This document shows, piece by piece, positions 16,082 through 25,224 of a stretch of DNA of 64,000 nucleotides. The stretch is from Nocardioides mangrovi (GTDB lineage Bacteria; Actinomycetota; Actinomycetes; Propionibacteriales; Nocardioidaceae). The stretch is taken from positions 1-64,000 of the forward strand of contig NZ_JAIQZJ010000019.1 in NCBI RefSeq assembly GCF_020073815.1, in the 5' to 3' direction. Position numbers and translations under genes: made by a program. The notes under the pieces were generated by a model. It was not told the origin of the DNA. It did not search any database and saw only the letters and a program-made list of their open reading frames with translations. Positions within the stretch are counted from its first letter, which is position 1. The number at the start of each line of letters is the position of its first letter.

Positions 16082-17476
16082 ATGACTGAACGTGTCGTCA
16101 TCATCGGCGGCGGCCCCGGCGGCTACGAGGCGGCGCACGTCGCCGCCCAGCTCGGGGCCGAGGTCACCATCGTCGACAGCGACGGGGTCGGCGGCTCGGC
16201 GGTCCTCACCGACTGCGTGCCGAGCAAGACGCTGATCGCCACGGCCGAGGTGATGAGCGAGCTGTCCAGCGCGGCCGAGCTCGGGGTCAGCTTCCACGAC
16301 GCGGAGGGCGACGCCGCGACCGCGATCCAGGTCGACCTGGCCCGGGTCAACGCGCGGGTCAAGGCCCTGGCGACCAGCCAGTCCGACGACATCGAGCGTC
16401 GGCTGGTCCGCGACGGCGTGACCGTGCTCAAGGGCCGGGGGAGCCTGGCCGGCACCGACCGGGTCGTCGCGCAGCTCGAGGACGGGAGCGAGGAGATGCT
16501 CCGCGCCGACGCCGTCCTCATCGCGACCGGCGCCGCGCCGCGCACGCTGCCGAGCGCCCAGCCCGACGGCGAGCGGATCCTCACCTGGGAGCAGGTCTAC
16601 GACCTCACCGAGGTGCCGTCCGAGATGATCGTGGTCGGCTCCGGCGTCACCGGTGCGGAGTTCGCCAGCGCCTACCTCAACCTCGGCATCCCCGTCACGC
16701 TGGTCTCCTCCCGCGACCGCGTGCTGCCCGGCGAGGACGCGGACGCCGCCAAGGTGCTCGAGGACGTCCTCACCCGCCGCGGCATGAACGTCCTCTCCAA
16801 GTCCCGCATGGAGTCGGTGACCCGCGACGGCGACGTCGTCACGGTCACCCTCACCGACGGTCGCACCGTCCAGGGCTCCCACTGCATCCTCGCGCTCGGC
16901 TCGGTGCCCAACACCGACGACATGGGGCTCGAGGAGGCCGGCGTCATCCTCAAGGACGGCGGCTTCGTCAACGTCGACCGGGTCTCCCGCACCTCCGCGC
17001 GCGGCGTGTACGCCGCCGGCGACTGCACCGGCGTCCTCATGCTCGCGAGCGTCGCGGCCATGCAGGGCCGGATCGCGATGTGGCACTTCCTCGGCGACAC
17101 GGTGCACCCGCTCGACCTGCGCAAGGTCTCCTCCAACGTCTTCACCGCCCCCGAGATCGCGACCGTCGGTTGGACCCAGCAGGCCGTCGACGCCGGCGAG
17201 ATCCAGGCCGAGGTGGTCACGCTCCCGCTCTCCGGCAACCCCCGCGCGAAGATGCAGGGCGTCCGCGACGGCTTCGTGAAGCTGCTGACCCGTCCCGGCA
17301 CCGGCATCGTCATCGGCGGCGTCGTCGTCGGCCCGCGCGCCAGCGAGCTGATCCACCCCGTGTCGATCGCGGTCGCGGAGTCGTTGACCGCCGACCAGTT
17401 GGCCGGTGTGTTTACGGTGTACCCGTCGATGAGCGGCTCGATCGCCGAGGCCGCCCGCCGGCTGCACCACGTGTAA
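16082..17476 (+). CDS. lpdA: NAD(P)H-quinone dehydrogenase, LpdA type
   Basis: A 464-residue member of the flavin disulfide reductase family. The active-site region reads GGSAVLTDCVPSK: the second Cys (Cys45) is present, but the first is replaced by Ala40, so no redox disulfide can form. This is the hallmark I recall for M. tuberculosis LpdA (Rv3303c), which reduces quinones with NAD(P)H and is linked to oxidative-stress defence. FAD-binding GGGPGGYEAAH and NAD-binding GSGVTGAEFAS are intact. The C-terminus has YPSMSGSIAEAAR in place of the His-Glu pair. It is probably co-transcribed with lpd. Confidence 0.9.
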   Translation: MTERVVIIGGGPGGYEAAHVAAQLGAEVTIVDSDGVGGSAVLTDCVPSKTLIATAEVMSELSSAAELGVSFHDAEGDAATAIQVDLARVNARVKALATSQSDDIERRLVRDGVTVLKGRGSLAGTDRVVAQLEDGSEEMLRADAVLIATGAAPRTLPSAQPDGERILTWEQVYDLTEVPSEMIVVGSGVTGAEFASAYLNLGIPVTLVSSRDRVLPGEDADAAKVLEDVLTRRGMNVLSKSRMESVTRDGDVVTVTLTDGRTVQGSHCILALGSVPNTDDMGLEEAGVILKDGGFVNVDRVSRTSARGVYAAGDCTGVLMLASVAAMQGRIAMWHFLGDTVHPLDLRKVSSNVFTAPEIATVGWTQQAVDAGEIQAEVVTLPLSGNPRAKMQGVRDGFVKLLTRPGTGIVIGGVVVGPRASELIHPVSIAVAESLTADQLAGVFTVYPSMSGSIAEAARRLHHV

Positions 17477-17513
17477 CACCGCGTACGACGCTGTCTGACT
17501 CTCGGGAGACACC

Positions 17514-18719
17514 ATGCCGCTCCGCCGGCTGATCGGGCTCGGTTGCGCCCTCGGACTCGCCTCGCTCGGCCTCTCCTCACCGGCCTCGGCCGCCGAGGTG
17601 TGGCCGGTGCCGCCGGACGCGACGATCACCGTCGACGGGCACGGCTACGGCCACGGCCGCGGCCTCTCGCAGTACGGCGCCGAGCACGCCGCTGCCGCCC
17701 GGGTCGGCTACCGCGGCATCCTCGACCACTACTATCCCGGCACCTCCCGGGGGACGGCCGGCGGCTCGGTGCGGGTGTGGCTCAGCGTGGGCGACATCGG
17801 CAACGCCGTCGTGGTCGACGCGAGCCCGAAGCTGCGCGTGCAGAAGACCGGCGGCGGCACGTCGTGGCTGCTGGCGAAGCAGCGGAAGAAGGCCAGCCGC
17901 TGGCGGATCGTCCCCCAGGGCGACAGGAGCAGCCGGGTGCAGTACCGCACGCGGGGCTGGCACACGCTGCGCACCGTCCGCGGTGCCGTCGAGTTCGCCG
18001 CCGGCGGAGCGAAGATCCGGCTGCACAACAACGACGGGACGGCCACGTCCTACCGCGGCGTGATCCGTTCGGTCCCGTCGTCCGCCGGCAACCGGATCGC
18101 CGTCAACGTGCTCGGCATGGAGCCCTACCTCCGCGGCGTGGTGCCCTCCGAGACCTACGCGTCCCTGTGGCACCCGGCGACGCTGGCCGCCCAGGCCGTC
18201 GCCGCGCGCTCGTACGCCGCCCACCAGCGCGCGGCCCGGGCCAGCAAGCCCTTCGACCTCTGCGACACCGAGTCCTGCCAGGTCTACGGCGGGGCCAGCG
18301 CGGAGTACCCGACCACCGACGACGCGGTGCGGAAGACCCAGGGCGAGATCCTCACCTACGACGGCGAGCCGGCCTTCACGGAGTTCTCGGCGAGCAACGG
18401 CGGCTGGTCGGCCGCGGGCGACGAGCCCTACCTGGTGGCGATGGAGGACCCGTGGGCCTCCGCCGCCGACGACCGCTACGTCGACTGGAGCGTCGACCTC
18501 AGCGACGACCAGATCGAGAAGGCGTGGCCCGAGATCGGCGACCTCGAGGGCCTCACCGTCGACGGCCGGGACGGCCACGGCGAGTGGGGTGGCCGGGCCG
18601 GGACGATCACCGTGACCGGCGACCAGGGCGAGGTCACGATGCCGGCGACGACCTTCACCACCCGGTTCCACCTCTACTCCGCGTGGCTGACGTTCTCGGT
18701 CACCGAGAAGGCCGGCTGA
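17514..18719 (+). CDS. Secreted SpoIID/LytB domain protein (copy 1)
   Basis: A 401-residue protein with a signal peptide ending SSPASAAE. The mature start carries ITVDGHGYGHGRGLSQYGAEHAA, a motif typical of SpoIID/LytB proteins, and the domain body includes EPYLRGVVPSE, AAQAVAARSYA, and two Cys in LCDTESCQVYGG likely to form a disulfide. In spore formers SpoIID is a lytic transglycosylase, and LytB enhances amidase activity. In actinobacteria the role is presumed to be cell-wall remodelling. GGGAGA precedes the ATG. A paralogue with the same layout follows. The stop overlaps an 18-base perfect palindrome. Confidence 0.9.
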   Translation: MPLRRLIGLGCALGLASLGLSSPASAAEVWPVPPDATITVDGHGYGHGRGLSQYGAEHAAAARVGYRGILDHYYPGTSRGTAGGSVRVWLSVGDIGNAVVVDASPKLRVQKTGGGTSWLLAKQRKKASRWRIVPQGDRSSRVQYRTRGWHTLRTVRGAVEFAAGGAKIRLHNNDGTATSYRGVIRSVPSSAGNRIAVNVLGMEPYLRGVVPSETYASLWHPATLAAQAVAARSYAAHQRAARASKPFDLCDTESCQVYGGASAEYPTTDDAVRKTQGEILTYDGEPAFTEFSASNGGWSAAGDEPYLVAMEDPWASAADDRYVDWSVDLSDDQIEKAWPEIGDLEGLTVDGRDGHGEWGGRAGTITVTGDQGEVTMPATTFTTRFHLYSAWLTFSVTEKAG

Positions 18720-18736
18720 ACTACAGATCTGTAGTT
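18719..18736. promoter_or_regulatory. 18-base perfect palindrome between the SpoIID genes
   Basis: AACTACAGATCTGTAGTT is a perfect palindrome overlapping the last base of the first SpoIID gene. It is AT-rich with no loop, so it looks like a protein-binding site rather than a terminator. It lies 90 bases before the second SpoIID start. Confidence 0.5.
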
Positions 18737-18825
18737 CGTCGGTTCCTCTGGCGGGCCGCCGATGGGCATGGTGCGATTTCCCCGTCACATCCGCACCACC
18801 CGCCACTCCGGACGATCGAGGCCTC

Positions 18826-20007
18826 ATGCGACGCGCCCTGCTGGCCCTGCTCACCGCAGGGATCGCCAGCGTCGTCGGCCTGCCCGCGGCCCAGGCGGCG
18901 CCCGACTCCTGGTCGGTCCCGGGACAGGCGACGATCACCATCCGCGGCCACGGCTACGGCCACGGCCACGGCATGTCGCAGTACGGCGCCGAGGGCGCCG
19001 CCCGCCAGGGGCTGACCTACCGCCAGATCGTCGACTTCTACTACCCCGGCACGACGTGGGGCACCGCCAAGGGCCGGGTCACCGTGCTCATCTCGGCCGA
19101 CACCACCGACGACCTCGTCGTCGAAGCGCGGTCGGGCCTGACCGTCCGCGACCTGGCCGGCGGCGCGCGGGTCACGCTGCCCGACAACGGCGCCCGGCAG
19201 TGGAAGGTCGCCACCGGCCGCGACGGCGTCACCCGGGTCTCCTTCCTGACGAAGAAGTGGCACCGCTGGCAGGCGCTCGAGGGCCAGGGCGAGTTCGCCG
19301 CCGGCGGCAAGCCGGTCACGCTGGTCACCCCGAGCGGCACCACCGCCTATCGCGGCAAGCTCCGCACCGCGGTGACCCTCACCGGCCACACGGTGACCGT
19401 CAACGCCCTCACCCTCGACAACTACCTGCGCGGCGTCGTCCCGCTCGAGATGCCGGCGCTCTGGAGCCCGGACGCCGTCCGGGCCCAGGCCGTGGCCGCG
19501 CGCACCTACGCGGCGTACGAGCGCCGCCACCCGCAGGCGTCGGTCTACCAGCTGTGCGACACCTCGTCCTGCCAGGTCTATGGCGGGTACGGCGCCGAGC
19601 ACCCGGCGTCCAACGACGCGGTCACCGCCACCCGGCGCCAGGTGCTGCTCAGCGGCGGGCAGCCGGCGTTCACGCAGTTCGGGTCGAGCAGCGGCGGGTG
19701 GACCTGCGCCGGCTCGGTGTCCTACCTGCCCGCGCAGCGCGACACGTACGACGACTGGTCGGGCAACCCCGTCCACGACTGGAAGACCACGATCACCGAC
19801 GCGACGATCGAGCGCGCCTGGCCGGGCATCGGCAACCTCAGCCGGATCGCCGTCCGGGGTCGCGACGGCAACGGCGTGTGGGGCGGCCGCGTGAGCTCGG
19901 TGCTGCTGGTCGGCAGCGACGGCCGGACCACGATCTCGGGGGACACCTTCCGCTCGGCGCTCGGCCTGCGGTCGACGTGGATCACCTTCAAGGTCGCGAG
20001 CGGCTGA
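18826..20007 (+). CDS. Secreted SpoIID/LytB domain protein (copy 2)
   Basis: A 393-residue paralogue of the preceding gene, with a signal peptide ending LPAAQAAP, then ITIRGHGYGHGHGMSQYGAEG, NYLRGVVPLEMP, AQAVAARTYA and the Cys pair in LCDTSSCQVYGG. The two proteins align along their whole length, which points to tandem duplication followed by divergence. Its last 20 bases overlap the end of the convergent benE gene. A cell-wall role is inferred from the family. Confidence 0.9.
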   Translation: MRRALLALLTAGIASVVGLPAAQAAPDSWSVPGQATITIRGHGYGHGHGMSQYGAEGAARQGLTYRQIVDFYYPGTTWGTAKGRVTVLISADTTDDLVVEARSGLTVRDLAGGARVTLPDNGARQWKVATGRDGVTRVSFLTKKWHRWQALEGQGEFAAGGKPVTLVTPSGTTAYRGKLRTAVTLTGHTVTVNALTLDNYLRGVVPLEMPALWSPDAVRAQAVAARTYAAYERRHPQASVYQLCDTSSCQVYGGYGAEHPASNDAVTATRRQVLLSGGQPAFTQFGSSSGGWTCAGSVSYLPAQRDTYDDWSGNPVHDWKTTITDATIERAWPGIGNLSRIAVRGRDGNGVWGGRVSSVLLVGSDGRTTISGDTFRSALGLRSTWITFKVASG

Positions 20008-21145
20008 CCAGCGGTCGGGTCACCAGGCCCGCCACCAGCGCCCAGAACGCGGCGCCGACGCCCAGCACGGTGATGCCGGAGGCGGCGACCAGGAAGCAGA
20101 TCACCGCGGCCTCGCGGCCGTCCTCGTCACGCAGCGCGCCGGCGAGCGAGGCGCCCAGGGTCCCGAGGAGCGCGAGCCCTGCGGCGGCCTGCACGACGTC
20201 GCCCGGCGACGCGGCGACCAGGGCCGCGAGCGCCGAGGAGACGAGGGCGAGCACCAGGTAGGTGCCCGCCGCTGAGACCGATGCGATCCAGCGCCGGTCG
20301 CGGTCCGGCCCCGCGTTCGGACCGGCCGTGAGCGCGGCGGTGATCGCCGCGAGGTTGATGGCGTGGCCGCCGAACGGGGCACCGACGACGGTGCCGATGC
20401 CGGTCACCGCCATCGTCTCCCGCCAGGGGACGGAGTAGCCGTAGCTGGCCATCACCGCCACACCGGGCACGTTCTGGGAGGCCATGGTGACGACGTACAG
20501 CGGCACGGCGATGCTCACCACCGCGGCGACCGTCCAGTGCGGGGTGGTCCAGGTCAGCGACGGGAGCAGGTCGCCGGTGTCGACCGACGACCCGGCCGCG
20601 ACCACCACGACGACGAGCGCGACCGCGAGGGTGACCGGGACCGCCCACCGGCGCGAGACGAGGTGCATGACGAGCCAGGTGGCGACGACGGGCGCGACGT
20701 ACGCCGGGGAGTCGGTCAGCCCGGTCACCGGCTCGAGGCAGATCGGCACCAGCACCCCCGCGAGCATCGCCTGCGCGAGGGAGGTGGGGATCCGGGCGAT
20801 GAGGTCGCCGAGGCGGGTGACCAGCCCGGTGAGCACGACGAGGACCCCGGTCACCACGAACGCCCCGACCGCGGCGGGCCACCCGCCGGCCACCACGCCG
20901 GTCGAGAGCAGCAGCGCGGCTCCCGGCGTCGACCACGCGAGCGTGAGCGGGGTGCGGTGCCGCAGCGCCAGCCAGAGCATGCCGAGGGCCTGGGTCACGT
21001 AGACGGCGAGCAGCCCGGACGCCGCCTGCGCCGGGCTCGCGCCGACCGCGACCAGGCCGCCGAGGACGACGACGAAGGAGCTGCTGGAGCCGACGACCGC
21101 GGTGACGATGCCGGCGACGACGGGCGTGCCCTGGTGCTCGCTCAC
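19988..21145 (-). CDS. BenE family benzoate/proton symporter-like transporter
   Basis: A 385-residue membrane protein with about twelve hydrophobic segments and BenE-family motifs: TQALGMLWLALRHRTPLTLAWSTPG in pieces, SQNVPGVAVM and FGGHAINLAAITAALTAGP. Family members carry benzoate or related aromatic acids, but the true substrate here is unknown. The GTG at 21145 is preceded by GGAGGG at four bases, which decides the start. It is divergent from an XRE-cupin regulator with a palindrome between them. Its 3' end overlaps the second SpoIID gene by 20 bases, tail to tail. Confidence 0.9.
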   Translation of the reverse strand: MSEHQGTPVVAGIVTAVVGSSSSFVVVLGGLVAVGASPAQAASGLLAVYVTQALGMLWLALRHRTPLTLAWSTPGAALLLSTGVVAGGWPAAVGAFVVTGVLVVLTGLVTRLGDLIARIPTSLAQAMLAGVLVPICLEPVTGLTDSPAYVAPVVATWLVMHLVSRRWAVPVTLAVALVVVVVAAGSSVDTGDLLPSLTWTTPHWTVAAVVSIAVPLYVVTMASQNVPGVAVMASYGYSVPWRETMAVTGIGTVVGAPFGGHAINLAAITAALTAGPNAGPDRDRRWIASVSAAGTYLVLALVSSALAALVAASPGDVVQAAAGLALLGTLGASLAGALRDEDGREAAVICFLVAASGITVLGVGAAFWALVAGLVTRPLVSRSRP

Positions 21146-21164
21146 GCGACCCTCCGTCCGTGGT

Positions 21165-21180
21165 GTTCTGTAAACAGAAC
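21165..21180. promoter_or_regulatory. Palindromic operator between benE and the XRE-cupin gene
   Basis: GTTCTGTAAACAGAAC has 7-base perfect arms around AA. It sits 19 bases from each divergent start and just before the TAGCGT (21187-21192) that precedes the regulator, so a bound repressor would cover both promoters. Confidence 0.7.
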
Positions 21181-21198
21181 CCACGGTAGCGTGGTCGC

Positions 21199-21726
21199 GT
21201 GGCGACGAGCGAACCCGGGGCGGCGGTGGGTGCCCGCGTGCGCGCGCTGCGCCAGGAGCGGGGGCTCTCGCTCTCGGCGCTCGCGGCCGCCGCCGGCATC
21301 GGCAAGGGCTCGCTCTCCGAGCTCGAGACCGGCCGGCGCAACCCGACCCTCGACACCCTGTACGCCGTCGCCGGGCCGCTGCGCGTGCCGCTCGCGGAGC
21401 TCGTCGACTTCCGCGACGGGGCCGAGGTCTCCGACGACGGCTTCGAGACCGTGCTGCTCCACACCGAGCGCTCCGCGACCACGACCAGCGAGGTGTGGCT
21501 GCTCCGGGTCCGCGCCGGCGTCACCCGCTCGTCACCGGCACACCAGCCCGGCGTCGTCGAGCAGCTGGTGGTGCTGGCCGGCTCGGTCCGCGTCGAGCAC
21601 GCCGGCCAGGTGGCCGAGGCCGGCGCCGGCGGCCACATGGTCTGGCCGGCCGACGTCCCGCACGCCTACACCGCCACCGGCGAGGTCGACCTCCGCGCGG
21701 TCAACGTCATCGTGACGCCGGGCTGA
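21199..21726 (+). CDS. XRE family regulator with cupin sensor domain
   Basis: A 175-residue protein with an XRE helix-turn-helix at residues about 10-65 (LRQERGLSLSALAAAAGIGKGSLSE in parts) and a C-terminal cupin barrel (HQPGVVEQLVVLAGSVRVE, then GGHMVWPADVPHAY) likely to bind a small ligand. This build is common in regulators of neighbouring transporters and catabolic genes. The GTG start lies six bases after TAGCGT, predicting a leaderless mRNA. It probably controls benE and itself through the palindrome at 21165-21180. Confidence 0.9.
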   Translation: MATSEPGAAVGARVRALRQERGLSLSALAAAAGIGKGSLSELETGRRNPTLDTLYAVAGPLRVPLAELVDFRDGAEVSDDGFETVLLHTERSATTTSEVWLLRVRAGVTRSSPAHQPGVVEQLVVLAGSVRVEHAGQVAEAGAGGHMVWPADVPHAYTATGEVDLRAVNVIVTPG

Positions 21727-21737
21727 GCGTCACAACG

Positions 21738-21749
21738 GCGCAATTGCGC
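21738..21749. repeat. 12-base palindrome between converging genes
   Basis: GCGCAATTGCGC is a perfect palindrome 12 bases after the XRE-cupin stop and 50 bases before the pyruvate carboxylase stop. It may fold as a small bidirectional stop signal, but the arms are short. Confidence 0.3.
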
Positions 21750-21798
21750 GATTCGGACGCCGCCCAGCACCTCGCCCGCGCCGCGACAGCGCGCGACC

Positions 21799-24700
21799 TC
21801 AGGACAGCACGAGCACCAGGTCGCCGCCCTCGACGGCCTGGGTGCCGCCGAGCGCGATCCGGTCGACGGTGCCGGCGACGGGGGCGGTGATCGAGGCCTC
21901 CATCTTCATCGCCTCGATGGTGGCGACCGTGTCGCCGGCGGCGACCTGGTCGCCCTTCTCGACGACGATCGTCACGACGCCCTGGAAGGGCGCGGCGACG
22001 TGGCCCGGCTGCGAGGTGTCGGCCTTCTCGGCGGCGGCGACGTCGGCCGCGATCGAGGTGTCGCGGACGTTCACCGGCCGCAGCTGACCGTTGATGGTCG
22101 CGAGCACCGTGCGGATGCCGCGCTCGTCGGCCTCGCTGATCGCCTGGAGGCCGAAGATGATGGTCTTGCCCTCCTCGAGCTCGACCTCGTGCTCCTCGCC
22201 CTGCCGCAGGCCGTAGAGGTACTCCCGCGTCGGCACCACCGAGAGGTCGCCGTACGTCGCCCGCGACTCGCTGAACTCGCGCGTCGGGCCGGGGAAGAGC
22301 AGCTCGTTGAGCGTGCGGCGACGGGTCGGCGAGCTCCCTGAACCGTGGGGGCTGTCGAGGCCCGCCTGCTGCTCGTCGGTGAGGGTCTCCATCGGCGGCT
22401 TGTGCTTGCGGCCCTCGAGCGCCTTGGTGCGGAACGGCTCGGGCCAGCCGCCCGGCGGGTCGCCGAGCTCGCCGTTGAGGAAGCCGATGACCGAGTCGGG
22501 GATGTCGAACCTGCCGGGGTTGTCGGCGAACTCGGCGGGGTCGGCCCCGACCGCGACGAGGTGCAGGGCGAGGTCGCCGATCACCTTCGAGGACGGCGTG
22601 ACCTTCGGGACGTTGCCGAGGATGTCGTTGGCGGCGGCGTACATGTCCTCGATCTGCTCGAACTTCTCGCCCAGGCCGAGCGCGATCGCCTGCTGGCGCA
22701 GGTTGGAGAGCTGGCCGCCGGGGATCTCGTGGCGGTAGACGCGGCCGGTGGGGGAGGGCAGGCCGGACTCGAAGGGCGCGTAGACGCGGCGGGTCGCCTC
22801 CCAGTAGGGCTCGAGCGCGTTGATCGCACCGAGCGACAGCCCGGTCTCGCGGGCGCCGTGGTCGGTCGCCGAGACCAGCGCCGAGAGCGGAGGCTGGGAG
22901 GTGGTGCCGGCCATCGAGGCGGTGGCGGCGTCCACGGCGTCGACACCCGCGTCGATCGCGGCCATCAGCGTCGCCAGCTGGCCGCCGGCGGTGTCGTGGG
23001 TGTGCAGGTGCACCGGTAGGTCGAAGCGCTCGCGCAGCGCGGTCACCAGGGTGTGCGCGGCGGGCACCCGCAGCAGGCCGGCCATGTCCTTGATCGCCAG
23101 GACGTGCGCGCCCGCCTCGACGATCTCGTCGGCGAGGTGCAGGTAGTAGTCGAGCGTGTAGAGCCGCTCGTCCGGGTCCGAGAGGTCGCCGGTGTAGCAG
23201 AGCGCGACCTCGGCGACGGCCGTGCCGGTCGCGCGCACCGCCTGGATCGCGGGGCGCATCTGCTCGACGTCGTTGAGCGCGTCGAAGACCCGGAAGACGT
23301 CGATGCCGGTGGCCGCGGCCTCCTCGACGAAGGCGTCGGTGACCGCGGTCGGGTAGGGCGTGTAGCCGACCGTGTTGCGGCCGCGGAGCAGCATCTGGAG
23401 GCAGATGTTGGGCACGGCCTGGCGCAGCGCGGCCAGCCGCTCCCACGGGTCCTCGGAGAGGAAGCGCAGGGCGACGTCGTACGTCGCGCCGCCCCAGCAC
23501 TCGAGCGACCACAGCTGAGGCGTGGTGCGGGCGACGTGGCCGGCGACCGCCAGCAGGTCGCGGGTGCGCACGCGGGTGGCGAGCAGCGACTGGTGGGCGT
23601 CGCGGAAGGTCGTGTCGGTGACGGCGACGTCCTTCTGCTCGCGCAGCCGCCGGGCGAACTCCTCCGGGCCGACGTCGAGCAGGAGCTGCCGGGTGCCGTC
23701 GGGAGCCGGGACCTCGAGGTTGACCTCGGGCAGCTTGCTGGCCGGGTCGATCGCGACCGGTGACCGGCCATGCGGCTGGTTGACGGTCACGTCGGCGAGG
23801 TAGGTCAGCAGCTTGCTGCCCCGGTCGCCCGAGCCGCGCGCCTGCAGGAGCTGCGGGTGGGTCTCGATGAAGGAGGTGGTCACGTGGCCCGAGGCGAAGT
23901 CGGGGTCGGCGAGCACCGCCTGGAGGAAGGGGATGTTCGTGGAGACGCCGCGGATGCGGAACTCCGCGACCGCCCGGCGGGCCTTCTCCACGGCCTTGTC
24001 GAAGGTGCGGCCGCGACAGGTGAGCTTGGCCAGCATCGAGTCGAAGTGCGCCGAGACCTCGGCGCCGGTGTACGTCGTACCGCCGTCGACGCGGACGCCG
24101 CCGCCGCCGGGGGAGCGGTAGGTCGTGATGACGCCGGTGTCCGGGCGGAAGCCGTTGGCCGGGTCCTCGGTGGTGATCCGGCACTGGAGCGCGGCGCCGC
24201 GCACCTGCACGGTGTCCTGGGAGAGGCCGAGGTCGTCGAGCGTCTCGCCCGAGGCGATCCGCATCTGCGACTGCACGAGGTCGACGTCGGTGACCTCCTC
24301 GGTCACGGTGTGCTCGACCTGGATGCGAGGGTTCATCTCGATGAAGACGTAGTTGCCCTGCGGGTCGAGCAGGAACTCCACGGTGCCGGCGTTGCGGTAG
24401 CCGATCTCCTTCGCGAAGCGCACGGCGTCGGCGCAGATCCTCATCCGCAACTCGGGGTCGAGGTTGGGGGCGGGCGCGATCTCGATGACCTTCTGGTGGC
24501 GCCGCTGCACGGAGCAGTCCCGCTCGAAGAGGTGGATCACGTTGCCCTCGCCGTCGGCGAGGATCTGCACCTCGATGTGACGGGGCTCGACGACGGCCTG
24601 CTCGATGAAGACGGTCGGGTCGCCGAAGGCCGCCTCGCCCTCCCGCATGCAGGTCTCGACGGCCTCGCGCAGGTCCTTCGGGTCCTCGACGCGGCGCATG

Positions 24701-25200
24701 CCCCGGCCGCCGCCGCCGGCGACGGCCTTCACGAAGAGCGGGTAGGGCAGGTCGGAGGCGGCCGCGACGAGGGTGTCGACGTCGGTCGACGGGTCGACCG
24801 AGGCGAGCGTCGGGACGCCGGCGGCCTTGGCCGCCGCGATCGCGCGGGCCTTGTTGCCGGTCAGCTCCAGGACCTCGGAGGCCGGGCCGATGAAGGTGAT
24901 GCCGGCGTTGGCGCAGGCCTCGGCGAGCGCGGGGTTCTCCGACAGGAAGCCGTAGCCCGGGTAGACCGCGTCGGCGCCGGCCCGCAGTGCGACGGCGACG
25001 ATGCCCTCGGGGTCGAGGTAGGCGCGCACCGGGTGGCCACGCTCGCCGATCTCGTAGGCCTCGTCGGCCTTGAGGCGGTGCTCCGACCAGCGGTCCTCGT
25101 AGGGGAAGACCGCGACCGTGCGGGCGCCGAGCTCGTACGCCGCCCGGAAGGCTCGGATCGCGATCTCGCCGCGGTTGGCCACGAGCACCTTGGTGAACAT
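21799..25200 (-). CDS. pyc: Pyruvate carboxylase
   Basis: A 1133-residue biotin enzyme that makes oxaloacetate from pyruvate, bicarbonate and ATP. The domains in order are: biotin carboxylase (VLVANRGEIAIRAFRA at the N-terminus, VAGGGGRGMR, FIEMNPRIQVEH), carboxyltransferase (TDTTFRDAHQSLLATR near residue 536, with LHTHDTAGG for metal binding), the allosteric linker, and the C-terminal biotinyl domain with Lys1099 in EAMKMEA. The length is normal for the single-chain form. TAGGGT at 25207-25212 ends six bases before the ATG, so the mRNA is likely leaderless. It feeds the TCA cycle. Confidence 0.97.
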   Translation of the reverse strand: MFTKVLVANRGEIAIRAFRAAYELGARTVAVFPYEDRWSEHRLKADEAYEIGERGHPVRAYLDPEGIVAVALRAGADAVYPGYGFLSENPALAEACANAGITFIGPASEVLELTGNKARAIAAAKAAGVPTLASVDPSTDVDTLVAAASDLPYPLFVKAVAGGGGRGMRRVEDPKDLREAVETCMREGEAAFGDPTVFIEQAVVEPRHIEVQILADGEGNVIHLFERDCSVQRRHQKVIEIAPAPNLDPELRMRICADAVRFAKEIGYRNAGTVEFLLDPQGNYVFIEMNPRIQVEHTVTEEVTDVDLVQSQMRIASGETLDDLGLSQDTVQVRGAALQCRITTEDPANGFRPDTGVITTYRSPGGGGVRVDGGTTYTGAEVSAHFDSMLAKLTCRGRTFDKAVEKARRAVAEFRIRGVSTNIPFLQAVLADPDFASGHVTTSFIETHPQLLQARGSGDRGSKLLTYLADVTVNQPHGRSPVAIDPASKLPEVNLEVPAPDGTRQLLLDVGPEEFARRLREQKDVAVTDTTFRDAHQSLLATRVRTRDLLAVAGHVARTTPQLWSLECWGGATYDVALRFLSEDPWERLAALRQAVPNICLQMLLRGRNTVGYTPYPTAVTDAFVEEAAATGIDVFRVFDALNDVEQMRPAIQAVRATGTAVAEVALCYTGDLSDPDERLYTLDYYLHLADEIVEAGAHVLAIKDMAGLLRVPAAHTLVTALRERFDLPVHLHTHDTAGGQLATLMAAIDAGVDAVDAATASMAGTTSQPPLSALVSATDHGARETGLSLGAINALEPYWEATRRVYAPFESGLPSPTGRVYRHEIPGGQLSNLRQQAIALGLGEKFEQIEDMYAAANDILGNVPKVTPSSKVIGDLALHLVAVGADPAEFADNPGRFDIPDSVIGFLNGELGDPPGGWPEPFRTKALEGRKHKPPMETLTDEQQAGLDSPHGSGSSPTRRRTLNELLFPGPTREFSESRATYGDLSVVPTREYLYGLRQGEEHEVELEEGKTIIFGLQAISEADERGIRTVLATINGQLRPVNVRDTSIAADVAAAEKADTSQPGHVAAPFQGVVTIVVEKGDQVAAGDTVATIEAMKMEASITAPVAGTVDRIALGGTQAVEGGDLVLVLS

Positions 25201-25224
25201 GCGGCCACCCTATGAGCCCCGCCG

